A stretch of DNA of 64,000 nt, from the NCBI GenBank assembly GCA_030770425.1, contig JASJFT010000031.1, forward strand, positions 248,001 through 312,000, given 5' to 3'. The notes under the pieces were generated by a model. It was not told the origin of the DNA and ran no database searches. It saw only the letters and a program-made list of their open reading frames with translations. Shown here one piece after another: positions 20,795 through 31,600 of this stretch (position 1 is its first letter; each line of letters begins with the position of its first letter). A program made the position numbers and the translations under genes. The stretch is from Darksidea phi (taxonomy: Eukaryota; Ascomycota; Dothideomycetes; Pleosporales; Lentitheciaceae).

Positions 20795-23384
20795 GGAACT
20801 CGCGCGACCGCCAATCATGTCACCATCCCTCCCTTGCTCATAATAGGCTGCTCATCTTTATTACCTCTATTTTATACAAGCCTCATCACCTACCGCCGAC
20901 ACCCGACTAGCCTATCGTTTACCGACTTACGAATCCACGGATTACGTGTCCGAGTTTGCTTGCAGACTACGACCACAATGACGGCTTACGACCCCAAAAG
21001 TACGATGACGACTTGATTTTGTTGGATGCATTACATCCTTTATTGCTTAGATTCCCCGGCGTCTCAGGATGCCAAGTATGATGACCCCGATCTGGTTCCC
21101 ACCTGTCCAACTACAACCACACTCTTTACGGCGACACCGGACTTTTCCTTTACGATATGGTCTCTGCGATCTTGCTATGCTACGGATCATGTATGGTCTC
21201 ATGATATGAGGTGGCCCACGACTTGATCTGTTAATTTCATTTCTTGTGCGGCTCTCTGGAAGCTGTTGTCTTCCTACATTGGCCTGTAGAGGGGTGTATA
21301 TGGGACGCTGCATCCTACAACTTTCATGTTGTAGGTGTACCATCACCTTGTCACATTCCCTCAGTTTTTCCTTCTCAGTCTTCTTTTCCTTTCTCATGAT
21401 TGTGTTTTACTGGCATAGCGAGCAACCTGCTTCTTCACACCACATCTTACGATTGCGGCGGCACTTGGGATGGGGCCTTGCACAATTTTTGAGCGTTCTG
21501 GCCTTGTCCATCTGCGGACCTTGACTTTTGCCTACCATGAGCATCCTTACGGCTGCATCACAATCATTTTTCAACTGGGAGCTGTCGGACTCTCGGATAA
21601 TGATTTTGGCTGCATTCACTGGGGATCTCGTGGGCATGGGGGGAAATCTAGGTCTATCTCGGAAAGTGGGTCACCCACGATTGTGTATTTATGGATACTT
21701 GAGAGTCAGGAGAGAATATTCTCTTGAAAATGGACATTATCAAACTTCATCTGCACCATATTTAGCCTTAGCGGCGGACACCTTGACTCCGGCTACGACT
21801 TAGCTATCCTTCAGTGAGCAGCGTTTGGCGCATCCACCCAGTGTTTACGCGTTCTGTCCTGATCAAAACCGTCACCCCATCCGATTCCCCCGAGCTGACA
21901 TGTCTCAAAGACCCCGCTCGAGGGATCCGGTTTCAGGGCACCGCCTCCTTCCTAATCTCTTGCCTTCTCTCCGCTTATTGCGGGGTAAAGGCGAAAATCC
22001 CGCGCAGGTAATTCACCCTGTTTCAGCGTTTGTTGTCGTGGTCTTTTTTTTTTTTCTTACACCGCGAATCCTGCGCGCTCACCGCTTTCTAGTACGGGGT
22101 CATACCTGGTAACATAGTATCCCCCTGTTCAGGTTTGTTGGAGAGTGGCGGCTCCGCGTTTGCCTGTACGCCGGCGGGTATGCTGGCGGGGTTTTTACGG
22201 ATAATCTCCGTTTATGCACGGGGTGGGAAAGAGGAAGGAGGGGGGAGGGGAAGGTGAGCTGCTGTGAGTTTGAGGGTGGTGGATTGGATGTGCATGTGCA
22301 TGTGGATGCGGATGTGGATGTGGGGACGCGGCGTAGTCGCTGTGCTGTATTGACGGGGTGCTTTGAGTAGTGGAGTAAGTGGTATGTAGCCAACCTGCTT
22401 GGTAGCTGTGTGTGTGTGTGCGTCATTTAGCGAATATCGGAGTAATATATTTCGCGAGCGATGATCGCTTTCCGCTTTTCGCTTTTCGCTTTTCGCTTGT
22501 ACGCCCGTATGCTTGTATGCTCGTATTGGCGGTAATGCCTCTGAGAGATATCTATCGGTATATCGGTATATCGATATATTTGCTTCAGTATTAATAGCGA
22601 CACACAAGGCCCGTTAATTAATTATCTTAGTCCCCCCAAAAGGGTGCGAGAGAGCAAGAGAGCGGGAGCGCTGAACAAACCCTTCAGAATGTACGACGGC
22701 GGTGTGAAATACGGCCATCCACACACACACCCAACCCCCTCTCCCTCGTAACGCTTAGGCGGCTGGTAAAAGCTGGGCAAGATAGTATATCCAGCCCTCG
22801 CTGCAATGTAACTGCAGTGGCGATTTTTCAAGCTGTGGAACGGCGTACAGAGGCGTTTTGCGGCTGAACTCGTCATGCACTGCAACGTAGGTAAGGCAGA
22901 CTAGGGGGGTTAAGGTGGTGTGTTGTGCGTGCTTTGTGTTTTGTGCTTTGTGTGCATGTATGTTGTGGGAGGGTGGCAAATGTGAGGTGTATGCTGTGTT
23001 ATGGGTTGGGTTGTCTAGATAGTGTTACAGTTGTGGTTTGAGCATTTGAAAGGTGGAAGCCTGGAATGGGATGGGTTGGTGGGTGCACTACTCAGCCTGG
23101 GCTGATGCACAATCGCGCGTGGAAGTCAGACAAGGAATGGGTTGCAGCATAGGAAATGTCTGTGGCGTCTTTGGCTATCGCGAGGATGCGTTGCTTAAGG
23201 GGTAGCTGCAGGTTATGTCCGCGAGATTTGTTTGAACTCAATGTCTAATGTAGTCGGCGTATCGAGGATAGTATTAGATGATCGAGAAGAAACATCGTTG
23301 CAAACTCTCCCCAAACCAAGCGCTATACAGAATGACCAACATTCCCCTATGCCATCTGTCTATCTATCCACCACCCACTACCAT
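20795..23384. other. Long intergenic region with microsatellites
   Basis: About 2.6 kb between convergent genes, with no supported coding frame. It is richer in T and simple sequence than its surroundings: a T run near 22045-22056, GATGTG/CATGTG hexamers near 22280-22325, a GT run near 22408-22420, TTTTCGC heptamers near 22475-22498 and a TATCGG/TATCGA array near 22552-22578. Much of the first part is probably the 3' UTR of the Zn2Cys6 gene. Confidence 0.6.
22470..22500. repeat. 7-bp tandem repeat (TTTTCGC)
   Basis: More than three contiguous copies of the heptamer CGCTTTT, followed by a second imperfect array built on GTATGCTT. It is a plain microsatellite, useful as a length marker. Confidence 0.8.
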
Positions 23385-24712
23385 CTAATACCCCTGCCTC
23401 TCCTTCGGCACATACGCCTCCTCCAAATACTTAGCATCCTCATCACTCAACTTAAAGTGAATATTCTCTACAGCCTGCTCAATCCTCTCCTTACTATTCA
23501 GGCCAATAATAGGCTGGACGCCCTTCTTAATACACCACGCCGTAGCAATAGTAGTCATGCTAACGTTGTGCTTCTTAGCGACTTCCTCAACGCGGCCAAT
23601 AATCTTCTTGTCGGTTTCGCCCTCGCGGCTGTACACGAGCATGTCGACAAATTTGTCCGTTGTGGAGCGCTTAGAGCTGCGGTCCGACCAGGGGCGTGTG
23701 AGGGCGCCGCGGGCGACGGGTGACCACGGGATGAGGCCGACGCCTGTGTCTTTGCAGTATGGGATCTGGGGTTGGGTGGTGTTAGTGAAGAACTGGAGCA
23801 GAGAAGAGGTGGGTGGGGACTGGACTGGGGGCGAGACGAACCATTTCTCGCTCCTCCTCACGGTAGATGAGGTTGTAGTAGTTCTGCATCGAGATGAACT
23901 TGTGCCATCCGTTCTTCTCCGCAATATTCTGCAGCGTCTGGAATTCCCATGCCGCCATCTAATACACGTCAGTATAGTGATTCCCCATATTGACCACTGC
24001 CCCTTCAGACAAATTCTCAAGTGTCAACTCACCGAGCTAGCCCCAATATACCTAACCCAACCCTTCTCCACAATATCATTCAACGCCTTCATAATCTCCT
24101 CCCTCGGCGTATCCCGATCGAGGCGATGAATCTGCAAGACATCGATATACGTTCCCAGTCTCTCCACGCTCTTCTCCACGGCATCAAAGATGTGCTTCCG
24201 GCTCAACCCGACCTGGTTTACCATATCGCCGTTGTTGAGGGAAGAGGCGGAGATTGGAGCGGAGACGTCGTCTTCGCGGACGCCGAAGTAGCATTTGGAG
24301 AGGATTACGACTTTGGAGCGTGGGATGGAGTAGGTCTTTAGGGCTTTGGCGATTATGCGTTCGGACATGCCGTGGGAGTAGATATCGGCCTGGGAGATGC
24401 GTTGTTAGCGTATGATGCTGGAGAATGGGGGGTTGGGGAGAGGAAGGGACGTACCGTGTCCCATGTATTGATACCACACTTGTACGCGTGTTCCAGCAGC
24501 GGCAAGCTTTCCGCCTCGTTGAGCACCCACTCCTGCCACTTATCGGATCCATAGCTCATAGCTCCCAAGATCACTTTAGATATCTTGAGGCCAGACTTGC
24601 CCAGGCTATACCATTGTCAGCCCATATACACATATTTATCTTCCCACGGCATCCGTGTGTATGGGAAAGGTGAGGAGACTCACTTCACATATTCCATCTT
24701 CTTATCCGTCAT
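23385..24712 (-). CDS. Aldo-keto reductase
   Basis: Five exons (24684-24712, 24455-24605, 24033-24389, 23842-23958, 23385-23765) join in phase to 344 aa. The start [20 protein letters not shown] is typical. The AKR catalytic tetrad is present: Asp59 in NTWDTA, Tyr64 in DIYSHG, Lys92 in VILSKCY and His148 in LQIHRLD. The C-terminal cofactor region ([20 protein letters not shown]) supports NADPH use. Closest known groups are fungal AKRs of the versiconal hemiacetal acetate reductase / potassium-channel-beta-like type, soluble enzymes reducing aldehydes and ketones. The substrate is unknown. The fourth intron uses the less common donor GTTCGT; all other sites are ordinary. Confidence 0.92.
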
Positions 24713-25186
24713 ATTGCCAACGTCTCTAGTCTGTTCTCGTTGTTCGAAGTTCGTCTCGATAGTCGATATGGCAGAAATATTCGTTTGGTTGTAGTGGTCG
24801 ACAGCAGGATACTCGCGTCGCTCTTATAGCTTCTAGTGCTGTGGAATCCCGCTCGTAAGTACGGAGATGTTCTCAGAGCGGTTGTTTACGCAACGCTTGT
24901 GCAATAGCTTCTGCTTCCGGTTACTCCTTGCGGTAAAGTAGATGGAGCTTAGGGCGGGGATAGCTGATATGTCCGGCGACATTGTGGCATTAGTGCGGGG
25001 TTGCGTTTCGGGGCGATACGAACTAGTCTGATGGCGATTAGACGCATTGGAGACTGTTCGGCCGACCTTGGAAGCGTCGTAAAGGCTGGCAAAAAGACAA
25101 TGCGATGTTGGTGGCAGGTTGGCCAACTAAGGGAAAACCGAGGATCATCCCGCGAGCCGTGTTGCTGACAATGGCGGGACGATGCG

Positions 25187-25248
25187 CAGTCACACCACAG
25201 CAACTAGACACGAACAGTCACGCCACAGCAACTAAGCACGAACAGTCA
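25187..25248. repeat. 28-bp tandem repeat, 2.2 copies
   Basis: Two units of 28 bp (25187-25214 and 25215-25242) beginning CAGTCACRCCACAGCAACTA differ at three positions, followed by the first six bases of a third. It lies between the aldo-keto reductase and the dispersed repeat copy at 25279. Confidence 0.8.
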
Positions 25249-25278
25249 AACATCACGAACAACAATGACAGAAGGCAT

Positions 25279-25385
25279 TTGGTTTGGACTTGCATAGTGG
25301 GAGCCTCTTTGTAAGGTCCGCACGAAACACAGTAAGAGTTGTACACAGTAGAGGTGCTATACCCACACCTTATAGACGATAATAG
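25279..25385 (+). mobile_element. Dispersed short element, copy A
   Basis: A 107-bp sequence starting TTGGTTTGGACTTGCATAGT and ending near GATAATAG. It is shared with 28200-28303 (same strand) and, in part, with 38216-38279 (opposite strand). It is bounded by a perfect 14-bp direct repeat, ATGACAGAAGGCAT, at 25265-25278 and 25386-25399, which looks like a target-site duplication. No coding capacity and no terminal inverted repeats are visible, so a SINE-like or other non-autonomous element is more likely than a classic MITE. Confidence 0.65.
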
Positions 25386-25552
25386 ATGACAGAAGGCATA
25401 TTCGAGAGTGAATCTCAGCCCGTAGGCACGCTGATTGCATTGAGGGCCTATTTGGCCATGAACCTATAGAAATATACCCGGCATAACCCTAGCCTAATAC
25501 CGTGACCATGCTATAACGCCGTCCCATGAGATTGACAGAAACCATCAGTCGC

Positions 25553-26577
<1,025 letters not shown>

Positions 26578-27484
26578 TGTGGCTGTTTGTTGGGTTGTAC
26601 TGTAGAAGTCGGGTGAGTAGTTTGGTTGAGCAGCGCAGGTGTGTTGTGTGTGTGGTGTAGAAGAAAAGGACTCGGAGGCGTCGGGCGGAGGGGTTTATAT
26701 GGCGGAGCAGGCAGGCGGCAGGCTGAGGCTGTGACGGTCAAAGGTGAGTAATGGCGACAAGCGGCCCGTGCGCCAATGAAATCAGGGCACGAGAACGTTC
26801 GAGCGGCTTCGGGGCTAGGCAGCTGCCGTCTCGCACTTGGAGGTTTGTTCACTTCACACAGCGACGCTCAAAATCTGAGAGTGAAAACTGTTTCTTTTCG
26901 TTACATCGCCGTCGAGCCTCACCTCGTCGTCGTCGCCGCCGCCACTGGAATGCGAACTTCCCCGCCTCCCCGTTATCGCGCCTCGGCCATGTGACAGGCT
27001 TATCGTACCACATGCACCCCTCAACCGGATGCGTCTTCTCCAACAAAACCGCCCTTCGCCGAACCAGCGTTGCACGCACGAATTGCCGATATCGCGAGCC
27101 TGCAAACTGCTGACAATTCACGATAAACCCGCTACCTGAGGCTCACAAGTCTCGATTGCGCGAGCTTACGTGGATATACGGACTTCGTCTTCTCGTAGTC
27201 GTGATAATCATGACGAAACATTGACGACGCCTCAATTGCGGACGCGGGATATGCGCCGCCGCAGAAACCATCAGTTCAGGCTGTGTCGCGCGCCACCTCG
27301 TGTTGAGGCTTGAAGGCAGTGCCACCCATGATGTCACTGCGTCCAAGGGTGACGCTGCGATTCAATCGCATTCCCAAGACTAATGCGACAGCAACACCAA
27401 ACCCCCAATACTGTTGGCTAGGGAACCCGAAATACCAGTGTCTCGCTATCCTAGCCTAGCAGAAGCTCCACCGCTGCCGCTGCA
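26578..27484. other. Divergent spacer holding the polyubiquitin promoter
   Basis: The first 150 bp should contain the polyubiquitin core promoter and leader. The remainder shows only short frames on both strands without domain or splice support. No clear heat-shock element array could be made out by eye. Confidence 0.5.
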
Positions 27485-27867
27485 ATGCCGAACCTCACTT
27501 CACCTGCGCTAACCGCCACGATATGCACCCTCGAGCACCGCGCCTGGGCCGCCCTTTGCGACGCTGGCCCCGCCCTTCTCCCACTCCTCTCGTCGAACCC
27601 GGTCATGATATTCCCTGGCGACAACATCCTCACCGCGACGTCCTCGCCGACCCTGCATGACGTGCTGCGAGACCCGAGCTTAAGCCCTGGAAGAACTACA
27701 CCCTGAGCCACGACGAGGTGGTTGCACTAGGCGAAAACAGCGCGCTGGTATACTATCGTGTGGAGGCGCCAAGGGATGATAACACGTTTCGGGCTATTTG
27801 CTCGAGCGCTTGGGTGCAAGAGGATGGGCAGTGGAAGATGGCAAGCCACCAGCAGACGCTGATTTGA
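27485..27867 (+). pseudogene. SnoaL/DUF4440-like protein, single frameshift
   Basis: The first frame starts MPNLTSPALTATICTLEHRA and runs to DVLRDP; the matching second half, ELKPWKNYTLSHDEVVALGE to MASHQQTLI, continues in another frame from 27676 to a TGA at 27865-27867. The two halves abut with exactly one base missing near 27675 (GAC CC- GAG), so one lost nucleotide explains the break. Together they give about 127 residues with the cone-shaped NTF2-like layout of DUF4440 proteins (two N-terminal helices, MIFPGDN strand, C-terminal CSSAWVQEDGQWKM sheet). It may be a recent pseudogene or an assembly error; no intron fits. Ordinary codon use suggests recent loss or none. Confidence 0.65.
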
Positions 27868-28199
27868 GGGATAACGCGAGGATTAACGGCACAATGGACA
27901 ACCGGACACATTTGGACATGTACTTCTGAGTTCTCGCACATATCTAATATGGCCCCTGCGTGAAGAAGTGTGCGATTGTATTATCATTGTACCTGGCTTG
28001 CTTTGTTTTATACGCAGTCGAGAGTCCCACGAAGGAACGTTGAGACGCATGCACAACGGCAGCCGAAGTACATGAAAGTTTGCAAGTACATTAAGACTGT
28101 TGGAAACTACACTCAACCCCATAGTGTACGATTTCAATAAAATTTGCCTCGTTGCAATATGCGCCCAACATTATTTTCATCTCGAGTTCGTCCAATTGT

Positions 28200-28303
28200 T
28201 TGGATTTTCATAGTGGGAGTCTCTTTTGTAGGGTCCGTACGAAACACAGTAGAAGTTTGTACCCAGTAGAGGTGCTATACCCACACCTTATACACGGTAA
28301 TAG
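28200..28303 (+). mobile_element. Dispersed short element, copy B
   Basis: About 104 bp matching copy A over nearly its full length, including GTACCCAGTAGAGGTGCTAT and CCCACACCTTATA. No clean target-site duplication was found at its ends, which suggests an older copy or one altered at the right side. It lies between the DUF4440 remnant and the ankyrin-CorA gene. Confidence 0.65.
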
Positions 28304-28647
28304 AGCTGTACGGCTCTACACAGTACTGTCGATTGTGAGAGATGAGTATCGTCAAATTATAGCACTACCTACCCAGCTCAAGCTTTAGGGCCATGTAATC
28401 CAGCCAAAATTGCAACCTCTATGGCTCAAACTCCACAAACTCTGAAGTCTCCCCCGTTCCCAAGTCCGGTTTCATGGACAAAGCGGTCATCATCAGGCTA
28501 CCTTCCCGTATGCCCAACACGGTCAATGTCTTGCGTTAGTATCAATTACGCGAACAACATTATACACTATCTGGTAAAACATGGAACTAAAAGAGAGCAA
28601 GTGACCTCGTACCGGACTCCCATACATCGATAGATCCTGTGCCCCTC

Positions 28648-31600
28648 TTAATCCGCATCGTCGCGGCCGTTCAACTTCCCTTTACCTCCCGGGTCTTTCT
28701 CTTCATCCGACGAGCGATTTCTCCTCCGAACCTTTCCGGACATCGAATCCCAAAGACTGCTAACACCTCGACTTGCTTCATTCTTCGGTCCTCCATTTGA
28801 GGCCTCACCTCGGCCTGCTTTATTCTCCGATCCTCCATTTGAAGCCTCACCTCTGCCTGCTTTATTCTCCGATCCTCCATTTGCAGCTTTATCAGGTCCC
28901 TTCATACCTCGCAGACCTTCCAACTTGCGAAGTAGCTTGGCCTTGAACACCCGCGACACGAGTGTTATGACGAATATGACGATTACTGCTGTCACGCCAA
29001 CTGTCGGAGTACGTGAATAACTGGTCCTGCAGCATCTTACGTCCAAGGTACTTACAAATGATGGGGAAGATGTATCCCGCGTCGTACATTAAGTCGTTAT
29101 CCTTGTGTGGAAAGATAGATATGTTGAGTGCGAAGAGTGAGGTGAGGAACGACAAGGGTAACTAATCGTGTCCATTGTTAGGGGAAGGTCAGGGTCGAGG
29201 AGAGCGCCAAACTTACGAAAACGATTGTAACGAGGGTGAAAGCCATGAGTGTTTCTCCTTGCTGCAATTTTGAGAGTACAGTCAGCAGTTGTTTGAGAAT
29301 CGATGTCTGCATCTGTATCTGTAACACTTGCCTTACGAGCCTGCTCTGCTTCGGATATGCTGACATCATTCTGTTCCTACAATGTTGGGGTACAGTTAGT
29401 CGACGCTCAGTATACTAGGGGAAGAGGTCCGGGGTCACACAACATACCAGTTCCAGGAGACTGTTCACCTGTTATCGTAAGTAACTGGTGATAGCGGCAA
29501 ATGTTGGTGACCTACTGCATCCTGAATCCTTAGTGCAGTCTTGTCCATTTCTTCGATGTCTTGGATAGCATCAATAGGGCTTTTCCACCTCTCTGCTTGT
29601 GTCCAGGAACTCAGCTCGGATGCTTTGATATTATCTTGGTGCTCATCTTTGAAAGATTCGGATATCTCGTGAAGCCGCTCCCAGACGCTTTTCTGCTGCG
29701 TAAGCAAGTACCGCAGGATGTTTAGTTCGTCGCGTATGTCCTTGACCTCAACCAATAGTCTAGTGGCTGCGAGTATAGACTGATACTCTTTCTCCTGAGC
29801 ATATTCGGGTTCTTGAGTTGTCCGTTTTTCGCGTTCTCCTGCGGGTTCCTTCTTTGACTTGTCTTTCTCCTTCAACTCTCCGAGCTTTTTGCCGATCTTC
29901 TCTTTAAACTCAATGAACAATTTCTTCTCTTCGTCGGCCTGAAGCGCGTCAGTGGGTCATCTTGAAAACTACCTAGTAAGGTCTAATGTACGATGGCTTA
30001 CAGCACAATTGATCGTATTAGCAAATATCTGTCGCGCCGAAAGTTCCCCGTTTTTGCACTCAGTGGTGGAGCGGTTTATGAAGTCAATGCAGAAACTGGT
30101 GATGAACTTGGCCATCTCATCGACTGAAGTAGGGGTAGGCTTGCGTTTTCTCCTCCCCCCTTTTACCTCCCGCAGATATTCGTGAATACCTTCAACAACT
30201 GGATCCTCGTCTAAGTCAGTGCGATGAGTTGAACTGGTGATAATAGTTTCTGAGTATGCTTATCAGCGCCTGACTCTGCCTGATCTGTGGAACCTACCAT
30301 GGTCAATGACCCATAACCACAGCTGATCAACCCGCAGAATGCCACAGGGACTACCAGGATTTCGTGTCTCCGCGTTGGCCGAGTGCAACTCTATATATCG
30401 CCCCACCACTTGGTCCTCATCGCGCTTCCGCGTGTCCTCTAAGGCATCGTAATAGAATTCATCCAATGTCCGCGTTTTGTGCAATATGGCATCCTTCATC
30501 ACACCCTCCTCACCTTTCTCGTAATCCTTGTCCTCCCTGTTCTTCCCTTTCTTGAGACTTCTCCAATAAGTATGGAATAGCGTTGTATCTCGGTTGTCTT
30601 TTGGGTCGGGGTGGAGCGAGGTTGAATCATAAGTGCCGAATGTGAGATAAGGCATCTTTGCATTATTAGCTGAGAGTAAAATGCAAATGTTGCCGAGACC
30701 TACATAAAGAGCAAGTCTCTGATAAGTCTCAGGCTTTTCAGCTACTGATCGCGACTGTGCTGGATCTTTAGAGTCCACTTTTGGGTCGCTTGCTTCTTGA
30801 GTTTTTGCCGAGACTTCCTCATTCTGTTTGGCCGGTATAGGACAGTCCTCCCCGCCTGGTTCTGCTTTCGCATCTTCTGCACCTGTTGGTTTTGGCTTCT
30901 GTTGCTGAACGTTTTGGCTCTTTTGCTGCTTCCGGGGCCATGGAAGTGATTCTTTCTATAGAGCACGCAAGTCAGTCACGAGCCTGTTACTCTGTTGATT
31001 TGAAAGGCAAACGTACAACACATGTTGGTCTTAAAGATCGTACTTCTGGTTTGCTCCCATGAAGCTCATGCCAGCTGTAGCGTATTATATGCGGTAAAGC
31101 ACTACCACCATCGTGCTCTACCGTTGCTTTGTCACTATACACTCGTTCTGTCGCGTGCTATTGAAGCCGTGAGCAAAGCTCTTTCTGGAGCCCATAAAGC
31201 AAAACATACCTTCATCCACTCCAACTAGAAAATGACGTTAGTAAGAAGCCTTTTTTCTTTTTAAAATAGCTCCAAACTCACATTGTTGGCTGGAAAATGT
31301 ATCCAACGGAAACACAGATCTTCTCTAGTGTATTCCACTCGATCCTTTTTGGTGTCTTCCACTGGGTCCTTGGGTCTGAAGGGTAAGTTTCTCTTTTTCA
31401 GTTGCTCTAGAGCATCTTCCATGATTTGCTGTGGTCCTGCCGGCTCTATCTCTTTCTGGTTCGTCGTTAGACCTTGCAACTTTCCGACCACCCCCCCGCT
31501 CGTCGGCCCGGGGTTTTTATCGCCTTTCCTTTCATAAATTACATTCTCGACCGTGCGAACCCTAGAGAGGAATTCCACTCGGTCATTCTTTTTGTAGAAG

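Noticed and set aside
23557..24129. 190-codon plus-strand frame over the aldo-keto reductase
   Set aside because: Antisense and crosses introns of a gene with all catalytic residues on the minus strand.
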